Shown: positions 32,935 through 46,559 of the stretch, one piece after another | How the letters are laid out: each line of letters opens with the position of its first letter | Numbering within the stretch: the first letter of the stretch is position 1 | Source of the DNA: Druceiella hillmani | Taxonomy: Eukaryota; Arthropoda; Insecta; Lepidoptera; Hepialidae | Assembly: GCA_039881145.1 (NCBI GenBank) | Contig: JAYKKI010000003.1 | Span: forward strand, 9,135,501 to 9,199,500 | Direction: 5' to 3' | Length of the DNA stretch: 64,000 bases | Translations under genes and position numbers: made by a program | Notes under the pieces: model-generated | What the model was told of the DNA's origin: nothing | The model's input: only the letters and a program-made list of their open reading frames with translations | The model's database searches: none

Positions 32935-35920
32935 AACATAAGAACATAGCTTCGATGCTGTCTGCATAGCATAGAATTAAGAAGCCGTATGCGATGTGAA
33001 ATTACTACCATGCAGATTTTAATTGTAGTAAAAACAATTATATAACAAGTTGTATAATAACAGAGATTAATGAATCAAAAAATTCACTTCCTTTAAAGTG
33101 AAAAAAATAGTAAATAAATATATTTCTTTGCAACAAAACAGCACTAAACTGAAGTGAAAAAAACAAATTATTCAATCTTCATAAAGTTTCACTGCGTAAA
33201 CTTAAATGATAATCTGCTATGCATTGAATTTTGACTTGCAATTAGTGACAAGGGATAATATTTTGAAAGTATTCAAGATATAATTTCTCAATAGTACCTA
33301 ACTTTTTAATGCGTCTAATGGAATCTTATTATTCCGATATCTTTTTAATAAACCAGTGAGAAAATATAAATAAACGGGCTGCTCAAAAAGATAAGTTTTT
33401 TCTTTGAGAGAGGATTAGAAATGAAAAAAGACCTAATACTTTAAAAAGATATTTAAAATAAACAGCAAAGAAGAACATCTCGAAATATTACATTGAAAGA
33501 AAATTTCGCAGATTTATAAGTATGTACGAGAATAAATATTAAGGAAATAAAATTTTGAAAATATTATTTGACTCTATTTTTACAATCTTTAGTACTTATC
33601 GTTCCTCACAGTTTTATATCTGACAGATCGCAGTCTCATTCGCTCTCGTAGAATGTAATTCTATTATAGATGAGCTATTATAGATTACATAACCATTCAA
33701 TAATAACGTACTTATTTAAACGACACGTTTATATCGTTCCAAACACGTATATTTACAAGAATTGAAAACCATGTTTCAGTCTTTTTAACTTTTACCTTGA
33801 AATGTTATTTTAATGAAATAAAAAAATAGTCAGATATGCTATTGATTCTAAAGTTAAAATCGACACTGACATTTTCAGTTCATAACTTTTTCCGTCCATA
33901 ATAATATTGATATTTTTATAATTTTTCACATAAATTGAAATTAAAAAACATTTTTATAAATCTGCAATAAAAATAAAATAATCTGATGGTCAAATTCTTT
34001 TTAACCATTAATAATGTATATCGTTCGTTCCTGCATCAAAAAGTAGTAGGGATTATATGGAAAATATGGATAATTTTGTAATATTTTCTACATGTTACGG
34101 TAGTTAAACAAATATATAATTTCATAAAGGGTATAAAAGAGATACAAATTATAAATTTTTAGTAAAACGAAGATATTTTGCGGTTGCTTGTAAAAATTGT
34201 TCACTAAATAAAAAGTTCAAAACTTGATTAAAATATTACACTTTAATGTAAATAAGTTCGAATAAGAAAATGTGTGACCGTCTACCGATAGTTCAAGAAG
34301 AAAATATGATAAAAGATTTTCTCGTTTTTAATTTCAGCTATGCTTAAACATCTACTACTTTCAATCAAGGGATGTTTTAAAACGATCATATTCTTCATCT
34401 CCCATTTGTTTATTTTGTAGATGTATAGAAAATATTATAAAATCATATGGTATTAAATTTAGGACAAGAACGACCAGGTTTTAAATAATCTGAGAAATTG
34501 TTATGGATACTGTAATTTATTATGAAACTTATGAATAATAAAACATTATTACTTTCAAAATAATATTGATCGAAGATATGTACTCAATCAAGTAAAAAAA
34601 CCTTGAATGTTCCAATTGTTAGCGGTAAATTTTATAGAAACTAACTCTAAAATACGAGGCTTTCGGTCAAATGTTATTAATGATACATCATGTTATTATC
34701 AATTGGTAGAATTTTAAAATAGGCAATTAAATATATGTCAATATTTTTATTGATATTATTGGGTCTAAATCAAATAATATTTTTGAAGCCATATAGTTAA
34801 TATTCGGTTAATTATAGTGAATATTTATCACCTAAGAATATTAATAAATTAAAAATAAATGCCATGTGAGATATAATAAATCGATACTAGTATTATGTTA
34901 CATATTTTTGTTAAGGTCAACATAATTCTGTTTCAAATATTAATGTGAGAATAACACAGATGCTTAAATGTTGCTAGAGTAAGGCCTACACTCTAATATA
35001 AAATATATTTTAGACAAATACTTTACATGTCCGCCAATTATAAAAAAGAAGCTAATAAATCGCACTAGATTATTATCCTTAATTATTTAAATGATATATT
35101 TATCCATGAATATTTTGAATGGAGTAACGCATCTAACGCTTCATTTTAATATTTTATATTATTGTGTTATAAAAATTACGTTTCTTCAGTAAGTCATTAT
35201 AAAAAATACGTGCTTGGTAACTGAATTAAAAAATCTCAGTAACATAAAATGGCTTTTTAAATTTAATAACTTTTTTTAATTTAGTAGAATATTATAAAAA
35301 AAATTGTGCAATCGCGTGAAACAATAGTTGCAAGTACTCAAAATGATGTAACGGTATCCAATCATATATTTTGAAGGAAAGAACTTTTCCAATAAATCTG
35401 TGCTATTTCCTCATCTTAAATCTAACTTGTACATAGTTCAGATAAAATGTATCCAAGAATTGCATGACTTGTAGCTCTAGTAAGTCTATTGATTACTGTT
35501 AATTTTTGCAACACCTTTATTACTGCTGCTATTGTCGGGGCTATAGGAAATGCGGTCATCAAAATAAAAACTTTTCATTTAAAAGTGAATAATGGCATAA
35601 TAATCGAAAAAAACTTCTGTTTTGGCTATATATCCTTAAAAGAATGTTAGATTATTTTCATAACTAATAGCCGATTCGTTGCACATTTTTATCACAGCTA
35701 ATAAATTATTTCATTTTAAATCTTACCTTGCCGATTAGATCGGGTCTACCTGGATTACTGAATGTTAGCAGGATAAAGATATAAATAGAGTTGGTAGAAA
35801 TAGATCTTTACCTTTCGTGTAATCGATATTAGTATTGCATAAGTAAAGGATTTGAGGGTTTTTCTTCGTTATTGTCTCAAATATCTTGTCAGTTACTGTT
35901 TGAAGATACGCGTTTGTTTT
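32935..35920. other. AT-rich noncoding stretch, nothing assigned
   Basis: No coding motif or repeat partner was noticed. Confidence 0.5.
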
Positions 35921-35924
35921 ACGC

Positions 35925-36081
35925 GAAGCGAGAATACATTTATGTTCCATTCTCTTTTGCTCAATCTAGAATGTTCCAATTTTTTAATTTTAAGTCTCGT
36001 TATGGTCTGTACCGTGAAACGTCATTCCTGTCATGTGTGCCCTCAGTTTTAGAAGATTACTTTGTAGTTTTACATTTTTAG
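35925..36081 (+). pseudogene. Possible LINE C-terminal fragment
   Basis: The plus-strand frame 35872-36081 ends with FKSRYGLYRETSFLSCVPSV, which resembles the 'SRT.LYR.SF.PR.....WN.LP' C-terminal motif of jockey/CR1-type LINE polymerases. The Trp-Asn is not present and nothing upstream confirms it, so this is a weak suggestion. Confidence 0.25.
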
Positions 36082-36084
36082 AAG

Positions 36085-36835
36085 TAATCGTATTAAAATA
36101 TGCAAGTTAATATTTCATATGAATATCTCAAATAAACAGTAATTATGTACTTATTAAAGTGTACATATATCATAATATACATTGAAGAAAACAATTGTTT
36201 TGTGTATCCCATCAAAATACAGTAATATTATATACATCTTTTGAAATCAAATAAGGGTTAAACTCTTGCTTGCCAAATACTAAATATTCGACAAAGAGTT
36301 TCTAATTTCTTAAAAAATATGAACATCATAGCATAATTAGAAAATTAATAAGAAATTATTGCGGATTATTGCATCAATAACTTTAAGAGATATAAACAAC
36401 TACGAAATCCTAATTTATGTATATTCCAATAGCCATTTCAATCATTACTACGTTCAGAATTGTTTTTATTTGAGCCCTTAGTATACGAATTGAATACAGT
36501 TTGATGAGGTGTATAAAACTTACAAGTTTGTAGAAATTAAATGTCGTTTTTGTATTTTTAATCAATAAATGTCTATGTGCCTTTTAAATAGGGAAATATT
36601 CCAATAATTTTCATAATTGGCAAGTATGTTTGTAATTTAATTTTTTATCGTTAACCTGCGACTGATTATTAAATTAAATAATAATTTTTACGTAAATTTT
36701 GTGATTAAAATTCTTAGTAATAATAAGCTCTACATGGAAACCAACGGAGTTTTCAGCATACATAAAAATATACCCAGCCAAGTGTACCGCACATAAAGTA
36801 TCGTATACACTCTGCGATATAATATAAAGATATAA
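36085..36835. other. AT-rich noncoding stretch, nothing assigned
   Basis: No feature recognised. Confidence 0.5.
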
Positions 36836-36839
36836 TCTA

Positions 36840-37130
36840 CACCTGCTGTTCCGACGCCAGACATTTCGATTTTTTATCTTATTTTCTCGCAGCGTATTTT
36901 ACATACGCATCGCCCATCATGTAGCTACTGAAAGTTCAACCGGCAGCCCTGACGGCGAGTGTAGAACGTAACATCCACGGCCTACGCTTTATGCGACTCC
37001 ACGTAATAATATGTACGTTTCGTACATCGTTTGAATATCGCACGTCCCAGTCTGCCGGATGGTGTTTGAATAGTAAAAAGTTCGAAGAATTGCGTTACAA
37101 TTTTCTGTAACACAATAGTGCCTATAAAAT
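36840..37130. other. Relatively GC-rich noncoding block
   Basis: This stands out from its surroundings by higher GC and many CpG-containing words (CCGACGCCAG, CCCTGACGGCGAG, GGCCTACGC, CTGCCGGATGG). No long reading frame exists on either strand and no transposon motif was seen. A small hairpin (GTTACA / TGTAAC) lies at the right edge. The pattern is that of a conserved noncoding element or an untranslated exon, which I cannot tell apart here. Confidence 0.35.
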
Positions 37131-37134
37131 GGGA

Positions 37135-37860
37135 GATATGAGTTATAAAGTGTGTGTTTTATTACACCCTATATCTATTGGAGCAGTTTGCGTGTTGTTA
37201 GTTAAGGACGTTTCAATATATAGAGAGGAACGTGTTTCCATCGATGAATTACATAAGATGGTTGTTAGCATTCTATATCAAAATTAAAATAAAGGAATAT
37301 TTATCAACTACACGGCTTGTCTTTTTCGTCTATCTGTTATTGTTTTTTTTCGTAGAGGCTGTTTAACGTAAGGATTTTATATTTGGGAGAATTAGAGCTA
37401 GCATATTAATACAGTTTAAATATCTAGAAAATGTTTTCCAAAATTTATTAAATAAATATGTCGTTAAACATTTATACTGATAGTATATATAAAATATTTA
37501 CATTATTTCTTATCATGTAAATATATTGCCTCTTATACCTTTCACAGGCATAAATGCATCGTAATTTTCTTTATAATTATATGATACTAAGATTATCGCT
37601 GAGTTGTCTTACTAAACATAAATAAGTTTATAAAAACTATTTTACCTCTATGAACCTACTTAATAGTTTCAGAAACAGAGTGCGAGGATAAGTTTTTTCG
37701 GTTTTTTTAACAGAGTTCCCTGGAGGTATGCTAAAGTTATTATTGAAATAAAAATGTTTTTATATTTTAAAAATTAGTTTTTTCAAACAATACATTAAAA
37801 ATATAAATATTGTTTTGTTTCGTCTCTTGTAAAATATCTGTAAAAATATTTTTGACTAAT
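37135..37860. other. AT-rich noncoding stretch, nothing assigned
   Basis: No feature recognised. Confidence 0.5.
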
Positions 37861-37861
37861 G

Positions 37862-37865
<4 letters not shown>

Positions 37866-37911
<46 letters not shown>
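37866..37911. repeat. (TA)n microsatellite
   Basis: An uninterrupted array of about 23 TA units. Confidence 0.97.
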
Positions 37912-37913
<2 letters not shown>

Positions 37914-37914
37914 G

Positions 37915-38470
37915 ATTAAAACGATCTATGGATCATCTTCGATACGATCATCTTCGAGAAAAAGTAGGGAATAAATTATTATAGTCAATGAAGCAATTAA
38001 ATTTGTGATAAGAATTAATTACCCATAAGTTTCATTCGCACTTGATAGATCCTTTTAATAGAATTTTTGGGATTTTGTTCTGTTATTTTAATTGGAGAAT
38101 AAGATGAAAATTCATTACAAAGTCGATTAGTACCTAAACCATAAATTTAATCTATACTCTGAGAGCTCAAATATGAAACCTGTCACAACAGTATATTTTC
38201 AGATTTAAATATGTGAATCTCCAATTGAATTGAAGTAATTAAGCATAACAAATAGCAATATCTGTTATTTGGCTATAGTTTTTGATTTCACTAGCAATTG
38301 TTAAAGTCTGAGCAACCTTTTAATAAGTAAGGGTCCTTTTAGAAAATTTTATTGAAATAATGATATCCTATTAAAACTACTACTCCAGATATCAGGCAAA
38401 AGTTTATAAAATCTTAAAAACTTTAATCAAATTTTGAAGACAGAAAAAAATTAGGTAACTCGGGTTAAAA
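37915..38470. other. AT-rich noncoding stretch, nothing assigned
   Basis: No feature recognised. The 5' part of the neighbouring mariner relic may extend into its right end. Confidence 0.45.
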
Positions 38471-38474
38471 TTTC

Positions 38475-38950
38475 ATTGCAGTCACCTAAAAAGAACCGGC
38501 TATCTCTCAAATAGTGCAGGAGTCTTAATCAGCAGGAAAGTTGGCGGTAATTATCACGATGAACACTAAGATTCAGAAGGAATTTTGTTGTTTACCTATA
38601 AAAGAGAAGAATTTAAAATAACAGAAGAATACTCCATTAACTTACTGGAGAAGTGAAATATGCATTAAAGGACAGAAGACGGGGAAAACTCCAATTAGAT
38701 ATTTCTTTTGAACAACAATGTCCAGCTAGGAATGAGCAATGTTACACTGATTATGCATGTGTGAGTTTTTTTTTTAAGTTATGGACCATCCTCCTGGCAA
38801 CTGCGATCTGGCCTCATCTAAGTTCTATCTTGTTCCTAAAAATTAATTACGGAAGAGTCTCCAGGAAAACTGAATTATAGGCTACAAAGAAGTTGCGAGA
38901 GTTATTTTTGCATATTTTGAAGGACAATGATAATTATTTTAACCGAGAGA
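38475..38950 (+). pseudogene. Decayed mariner-family transposase, catalytic half
   Basis: Collinear mariner motifs run along the plus strand. SPKKN (about 38480) matches 'SP.PKKAK'. SAGKLAV (about 38530) matches 'SAGKVMA'. DSEGILLFTYKREEFKITEE begins at 38570, and YSINLLEK follows in the same frame to 38653. After a one-base shift the frame reads RRRGKLQLDISFEQQCPARN, aligning without gaps with 'KRRGKLSKGVLFHQDNAPAH'; the second catalytic Asp is replaced by Gln. HPPGNCDLASSKFYLVPK (about 38786-38840) matches 'HPPYSPDLAPSDFYLFPK' with the third Asp kept. AYFEGQ near 38915 may be the 'YFEGD' C-terminus after a deletion. The N-terminal half and terminal repeats were not found. It belongs to the same broad mariner group as the relic at 2620-3300 but is too decayed to say whether they are one family. 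Confidence 0.8.
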
Positions 38951-39014
38951 AGCTAGATGAACAATTTGAAAATTTCGTTTTAATTAATAGGAAACATCTT
39001 GAACAGAAAAAGTT

Positions 39015-39018
<4 letters not shown>

Positions 39019-39094
<76 letters not shown>

Positions 39095-39105
39095 ATATAT
39101 ATATA
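39019..39105. repeat. (TA)n microsatellite
   Basis: About 43 TA units with one T-for-A interruption at 39081. Confidence 0.97.
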
Positions 39106-39109
39106 CCTA

Positions 39110-42100
39110 ATTATATCCCAATCTGTGAAATCCGCCCACCAATTCTGTGAATTTTGATTTTAATACACATTCCACATCACTAACATCAAATATATTTTAT
39201 GATTACGTTACAATATCCACGAGAAATTAGTCATTTTTCACAACAATGTAAACAAAGACCAATTTTGAATTTACCAAAAGCTTGGGGCACTTTCAATATT
39301 GTATACAAAATTCAGGCACAGCACAAAACTTTCTTTGACGCTTTTAACGAAGAGAAATGATATTTGAGCGATTGTCAAGTTGTCTTACCTTAGATTTGTC
39401 AATTTCAAGTGAAATTTTGCACAGATTTGTCCACGTCATAAATTTTGAAACGTAGACTACAACTCAAACCGGATCTTCACTGTTTGTTTATTTTATCTAA
39501 TGTAATTTTTCAATAAATATAAATACGAGGTATTTAAGTTTGAGAAATTACCGGGACAAACTGCGCCAGTGGATCTTAACGAGATTCGTCTGACGCTGAG
39601 TTTTCTTATTTGCCTAAGGCGAAGTGGCTTATTAGCTGAAACTTTTTTACGTTTCATTGGAACATATATTTAAAAATCTGGTTTGATATTCACCCGTTTG
39701 GGTAAAGAAAATTTACGTCTTACGTTTTATTCAGTAGCTTAAATTTTGAGGCATGAGCGAAGACAATGTAGCGCGAAAAATATTTTCATTTATTTGTAAA
39801 TTTCCTACGTAGCTCAGCGTAATGACGAACGATACATTATTACACATGTAGAGAGAAAGGAACCCATGATATCAAGAGCATATTTAGAGAAGCCTAACCA
39901 ATTTAACATCGTACATGTGACGGTTTTTCATTTTATATGAGAAATAGAATTTTCTTTCGCTTACACAGTGTTGGAAAATATATGAATAAAATGTATTTCT
40001 TAAAATCTTAGTTACCACCTTTTATTCATAATATATATACATATATTTATAGTTAAATTTAGTTTTCTATAAATTTTTTTAACGTTTTGATTTTCATTGT
40101 TTTCTAGTTTTTTATTATTTATACATCAAAACGATGGCATTTTAACTTTGAATTTTCAAATTATTATATTTTAATTTTCGAAAAGAAAGAGGAAGTATTA
40201 TAGTCATAAATTAGTCAGATATTATCAGAAAAGAGGGAGTATTATAATTTTAATAATATAAGAAATAAAGGAACTTCCTATAATTTGATAGAAAAAGAAT
40301 GAAAGTTTTAGTGATAACGGCAGTAATTTATGGGCAGTTACAAAATACGATGATGTGCGATAAAAATTACGGCTTAGAGTAATTTGATAAAAAAGAAATA
40401 ATTATAAGTAAATTAAAAAAATATACTTAAAATTTGAAAAACCGATTCACTGCGGAGAAATAGAACGATACTAATGCCAATATAATCTAATGCCGAAGTT
40501 ATTTAGTAAAATATAAAATATAATAGGAACACAATATTGCTAAACGTGCTTTAAAATATCTAAAAAAATAGACTGCTTCTCTGTTTTCCTTTTTTTATAA
40601 ATCCCTTTTTTAAAGTGATTCCGTAGCGAGATTAAGAAACACTGCGTACCAAATTCGTATAAGACTTGTAAATGATTTCCGAAAACATGAGTATGTAAAA
40701 CCAGGAACCTTACAACAAAACACCCCTTATGTAATACGAACAAGTGAATTTAATTAAAAAAGACAGTGTCAAAGTGTTGTCTAAAAAGCTTTTTCGTCGA
40801 CTCGGTTGTAAGGTGCGTTAATACTCTTAAAATAAGTACTGTGGAGAGGCTGTACTCAAAACCACCTAAGTAACCTCGCTAACTAACACAACTCACTTTA
40901 CCAAACTCTCGATATTGTAACACGTTACGCGCTAACCCTACATCGTATGTTGGAAACTGCGGTGTGAGGGACACATTTGTTGATTTAAATGCAAAGTATC
41001 TGCTGGCAGTGCCATAAAATGTAGATTATAAAATTATTTGACATTAGTTTGTCGCGAGTACACAACGTACTCGCGGTTTTAGTTCCGACTATGTTTTACG
41101 ATCTATTATCGAATAATGAATAGAGGAATCACCTCAAATAAAACTAAGACTTAAACAGTTTAGTTATTAACTATTAAAATATTAAGAGCTTTATTAATTC
41201 TTATCAAGTTTCAATTGTGGGTAGTATTTTACGTTTGTTAACAAAGGTCTTGAGTGATTTTGTTTAGAGTGTCATTCTTCTTTTCCATAAACCAATTTAT
41301 TATAAAATAAATTCTTACCCATAACACTCTAAACGACTTTGTTTATTACGTTTCTCTATGTTTAATTTCCTTAGAGTTTAATATATTTATTTGGTCCAAT
41401 ATAGGTAAACGGATTTGACTACTATATCATGTCTAGAGACTATATCATATCAGACCAGAGTTATGAAATTTAGCAATGATCAGTGTTATACTTAATAACT
41501 CCGTAAATACATACAATAATAGAACATTTACATATTTGAATTGAGTGCGCCCTTTTTTTGATATGTAATGCAAAGGAAATATATTTAATTGTTTGTACGC
41601 AATCATCATAAATGATAGAAATAAACATTATAAATTTACTAACAAGATTTGCAAACATTTTTTAAAAACAACATAAGTTATTGGTTATTATTAAAAATAA
41701 ATTATTACAAGTTTTATTTTTGCGTGAATATTCAAATAATTTTGTAAAAATGGAGTGTTTTTATAATCACTATTTTTTTATTGTTGTTTAACCAAGAAAT
41801 TAGTCTGATGTTCAACTATTTTAAATATTATATGATTATTTGATACTCAATAAACCTGCTACTACTTGAATATTTTTTCTATTACAATATTTAGATAAGA
41901 AAAGTAAGCATGAGTACTTCTCTGGAGGGTTAAATGTCTGTAGGCAGGCAACACCCTGTTAGCCATTAGCAAAATTGCTCGACGCGGCAAATTATCACTC
42001 AACAAGTTTGTCTAACTCAAGAGCTGGCTTGTTTTAGCAATTTATTTTGTTATCATAAGACGCCATCTTATAATCACTATTATGGAAGCACCAACACATA

Positions 42101-43100
42101 ACGAGACAAACTGCAAGGACCAAGCTTCGTCTTACGTTGTGTTTTGATAGCGCTTCCTGTTTGAGATAATAATATTATTCAGGGATAATTAAAACATAAT
42201 ATAAAAGGAGAGTGACGTCGCTATATTTGGCTTTGTGAGGTTAACAACCCAAGAAAAAATTATGTTTAGAAAGAACTTCCTGAATATTTATCAATTACAC
42301 CCATATTTTCCATGCTAAAAGATTTTCTCAGAAATAAATTTATTAACTAATTAGATGGAATTACGGTAATACTGTAATATTATATAAGATACTATTAAAT
42401 TATATACATTGATATAGGGATTGCGTTGGTATTTTTACATTTAAATGTTAACATCTTATTTCTTGGAACATTTGAAAATTAAGCTAATTAGTTTTATCAA
42501 CTTTTAAATATTCAAGTTGGATTGGATTGAATTACGGCAATACTGTAGTATTACTACATTATATTTTAAATTAAACTCTGCAACAAAAACAATTATTTCG
42601 TTTCAATTTATATTCCTAAAAATAGTTAATTCCAGTTATAAAGGTCCCTCAGGTTTAGCTTAGCAATGAAAATAATTTAAAAAATGCTTTTACTAATGAA
42701 AAATAGCTGTTACAATTTCAATAGTTTTTCAGACATTTTTTGACTCGATCGCACAATACATATTTAGTAAAAGTTAATTAAAAGACTATAAACGAAAAAT
42801 TTATTGCAAAATATAATTTATAAGCAAAAAAATTAGACACTTTTTAGGGTATCGTACTTCAATGTCCATGAAAATTTGGCATAGAAACCAATGTATTTCT
42901 TGCGAGATAAAACTTAATATTTTAAAATTTAAATATCGTACAGGATATAAACTGAAGTAGCAAATTACAAAGATTCCATAAGCTATTTCTTTCATAACTG
43001 TATGTGAGATGATTTAATCGATATTGTCGAAAATGTCTATGAAAAACATATTGAACCTTCCACTTCTATCTATGAAACTCTTAAGATTCAAATTATGAAC
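39110..43100. other. Noncoding stretch with small hairpins
   Basis: Mostly AT-rich and without genes. A perfect 9-bp-arm hairpin, CGCGAGTAC / GTACTCGCG, lies at 41053-41075 (5-base loop). GTTTAGAGTGT (41262-41272) recurs inverted at 41324-41334. A less AT-rich patch covers about 40850-41010. A short direct repeat, GAATTACGG.AATACTGTA, occurs at about 42357 and 42530. Confidence 0.5.
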
Positions 43101-43104
43101 TTAG

Positions 43105-43195
<91 letters not shown>
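43105..43195. repeat. Compound (TA)n(CA)n(TA)n microsatellite
   Basis: A TA array, then seven CA units around 43144-43157, then another TA array. Confidence 0.97.
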
Positions 43196-43198
<3 letters not shown>

Positions 43199-43199
43199 T

Positions 43200-44340
43200 A
43201 TATATTTTAGGTGTCTTCTATTATTTTATTTTAATTTAAGGTCAACCTTGAATATAAAGCTTCAAACCTGTTTGAAATTATTGTTTCCACATCTACACTG
43301 TAATTTTTTTTCTCTCACTCGTAGCTATCAAACACTTGATCTCCGGCTTCCTTATAAAACGAACGGCGAACAAAAACACTCTAACAATATACAAAAACTA
43401 GTGTTGAGTTTCCCAGGGTTAGCTGTAAAACCTTGTTCAGAAGGGTTTTCGTAAAACGACGCAGACGAGGGCGAGTCCCAAGCGGCCCGAACTGAAGTAT
43501 TACCAAAGTGTTATAAAGATGACTAAAGACAATGTATATACTTTTTTGCTTACGAGCTTTAGATGTTTTTATTTTCTACTATCGTAGGTCTCTATACAAA
43601 TAATTTTAACCAAAGCTTAGTCGAGAAATGTTTGTGAAAATAGAATATTAATCTCATTTTATTAGCGAAACTGCGTACAATATATACGCTGGTTTACTAA
43701 TACATTGTGTAGTGTTGCTTTCTGAACACTGATAATTTTAATTTACAGTTTTAATTGTTTCTTTTTAATTTATTTACGCCGCTTATTTTATAAAGAAAAT
43801 TAATTGCATTTATTGAAAACTTGTTTTAGATATGACTTTACTCAAAAAATGTAATTTTGATATTCTAGCATTATGTTATACTGTTACGATTTACTGTTAA
43901 ATAATTTATATTGTTTAGATCTATCATCAACGCTCTAAAATTACCTTCAAGAATTGAGGTATTTCATTGAAAGACTAGCGTAACTTGTGTCATCTTCAAA
44001 ACCTTAAATCTCTTTTATATGCTCTCGCTCATATAGCCCACGCTGCTTCCAAACAAATTATTTATTTGTTTTATGTGAATATAATGTGTCTCTGAAGTAA
44101 AATATCGTTGGCTTAACTTCTATTGCAGAAAACGTCGTGATACAAATTCCAATATCAGCTAAACTTAAAGAGAGGTTAATAGTTTTTCATGAGAGGGATG
44201 GACAAACGAAAATACGAAGTAATTTTTTAGAAAATTTTACAGTTCAATTATATACTTATAACAGAGTCCTAGGGGAGAGTGTAGATATTAATAATCTATA
44301 GTTGGGAAATATTAATAATATTTAAATAGTAAATAGTTCA
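43200..44340. other. Noncoding stretch, nothing firm
   Basis: A somewhat GC-richer patch near 43430-43500 has no recognised content. Confidence 0.45.
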
Positions 44341-44344
44341 AAAA

Positions 44345-44440
44345 AATTAATGTCCCCTTAAATATCTATAAGTGCCTAAATATGTACGAAACCCTCGTAA
44401 TGCGGGTGCCACTATTTTCTTGATAAGTTTTTTAATATTT
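44345..44440 (+). repeat. Dispersed repeat R1, 3' end only
   Basis: TTAAATATCTATAAGTGCCTAAATATG and the following GTACGAAACCCTCGTAATG align with the right end of the copy at 32140-32535 (about 32460-32535). No left end is visible upstream. Confidence 0.6.
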
Positions 44441-44444
44441 TAAT

Positions 44445-45285
44445 GCGAAAATTTTTTTTTCAATATTAAAGACAAATTCATATTTGTAAAATGTGTTAAC
44501 ATATTTATTTCTTTATACCCTAAAAACTAATTAACCAATTTACCTAACAAATAACACAATTTTCTTGATACAACATAGAGTATACTTACATATTTAGTCA
44601 AAAAGCCATTGTCTTAAAAATATGAAAACAAAATAAAAAGTTGACTAAATAAAAAGTTACTTTAATGTAGGAAATGATATGAAGCTGACATATTGTATTT
44701 ATGTCATAATCAAAAAGCTTAAAATGAAATAAATTGAAAAAAAATAACAAGTGTTAAAAAGAGAATATTCACAGTGCTGATGTCAATGTATCAAACTTAA
44801 TATTACTTTAATAAATATTTTTTTGAATTCAATATCAGGTATATTTTACCCAGTTCTCATGTTCATTAGTAATAGGTGAAGCTAATTGCAATTACCCGAT
44901 ATTTCTAATAATAATGTCGTCTATTAGCAAGAGGAAAAGTGAGGCATTTTCTCGTTCGTAGTGTGTATTTTGTACTTCGTTCTGGACCATAATGTTTTGT
45001 ATAAATTTATTAACCTCGAGTTAAGTACTCAAAAATAATGTATTCATACCATTGACTGCAGCAAAATGGTGGTAAAACTATATCAGGTATATATATGGTA
45101 ACGATTCGTGACATGAAATACGTATTACATATTGATAAACAATGTTGAATAATAGTAAATGGTCTATAGGACGAATTACCATAGCGATATAAATTCGAAT
45201 AGTTGAATATATACATAGTGAGTTGACAAAAAAACCATCTTTCACGTAAAGTACAAATTCCAATCAGACGTAAACCGGCAAGCTT
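44445..45285. other. AT-rich noncoding stretch, nothing assigned
   Basis: A 92-codon minus-strand frame (45288-45010) has no family signature and is rich in Ile, Tyr and Phe as expected by chance. Confidence 0.45.
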
Positions 45286-45289
45286 CAAT

Positions 45290-45700
45290 GAAATTCGATG
45301 CGTGCTCTTTAGCGAACACCGCGTTGCTTTTCGAGTCGCGGAAAAGCAGAACCATTTGCCGGCAACGAAATTGCGCCACGCGTCGCCTTTACAGGCGTAT
45401 TCAAATAAGTCGGCGAGTTATAAATTATACAGAATTGTATAATGTTCATACATAATGCATGAAGAGAATTGATGAAACAGAAGACTTATTCAACAACAGT
45501 TACTGCTGTCGAGCGTCAAGTTTAACCGCCGATTTCAATTAGTCTTAGGGGAAGAAGAATGTAAGGATTTGTAATTCGCTACTGTGTTTTTAAACATCTA
45601 TCTGAGGTACACTGAGCTATTCAATTTCGAATTTTATTAAAATTGTCGCAAGAGAATGACGTCGCGGGTATGAGGAGATGGTAATTATAGAATCGTTGCT
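45290..45700. other. Relatively GC-rich noncoding block
   Basis: The CpG-rich part at 45290-45420 includes GCCACGCGTCGCC and a small hairpin CGCCT-TTAC-AGGCG. An 8-bp-arm hairpin, ATTATACA-GAAT-TGTATAAT, follows near 45425. Farther right, AATGACGTCGCG (near 45656) contains a CRE-like TGACGTC. No coding frame was found. It may be a regulatory element, but only composition and motifs support that. Confidence 0.3.
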
Positions 45701-45704
45701 CTGC

Positions 45705-46555
45705 TCATGAATGTAGCGGAAAATATTTCACTATCTTATTCAAGGCAGTAAAATGTTTGTTGAACAACAGTTACGCTAGTACAAATACCTATGTGTTAAT
45801 TCTTGTTGGGCATTTAAGTTGTGTATCCTATGTCTGCGCTTTTGAATTTATGTGGCACCCTTTTCAAACATAATTTAAAGTCAATGTTCGCAGAGAGCAC
45901 TTTTAAAATATTCCTCATTGTTTGGAAACTATCTAAATATTTTTGCTCTATCAGTGTTACACATTTTTTTATGTTTCGTAAGTGCAAATTTACTGAGTTG
46001 TAATTTAATTTTTTCACTGTAATTCACAAAAAGTTTACATATTTTCTCTCATATTCACTTATTTTTCTTTTAATTTGTTTGAAGGCAAAGTAAGTATTAC
46101 TATTGATTCAATCAGTATTCTGAGTTACATGCAATGAACCATTTTTCTGTATAGATAATATTATACTACTGATATTTTTAATTTTATGCGTTGTTACTAA
46201 GAACTTCAGTCAAATTTTTTATACTTTTAATTTTGAAAATATTTTAAGAAAAATTATCGGTAATTTCAATTTACATTACATATGTTCTCTGATGAATATT
46301 ATTTTAAATCGACCCTTTGAGTTTTCTTTACATATGTGATGAAATATTAAATTGTTTAACCTGGAAACGCTTAACATGTATGAAACATGTACATTCATCA
46401 ATCGTTAGTTTTTTTTAATCCGTTCTGGGTTTAATCTTCTTAGTATCCACTGTATTCTTATAGTTATTTATAATGGGTTGCTTATCATACATATTTAAAA
46501 CTAGCTCTAACCGCTACTTAGTTCACGTTAAATTCGGAATAAGAAGTTGTTAGCA
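45705..46555. other. AT-rich noncoding stretch, nothing assigned
   Basis: Overlapping 60-67-codon frames on both strands near 45814-46017 have no recognisable motifs. Confidence 0.45.
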
Positions 46556-46559
46556 ATTT

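Noticed and set aside
45010..45288. 92-codon minus-strand frame
   Set aside because: No domain and AT-driven amino-acid content.
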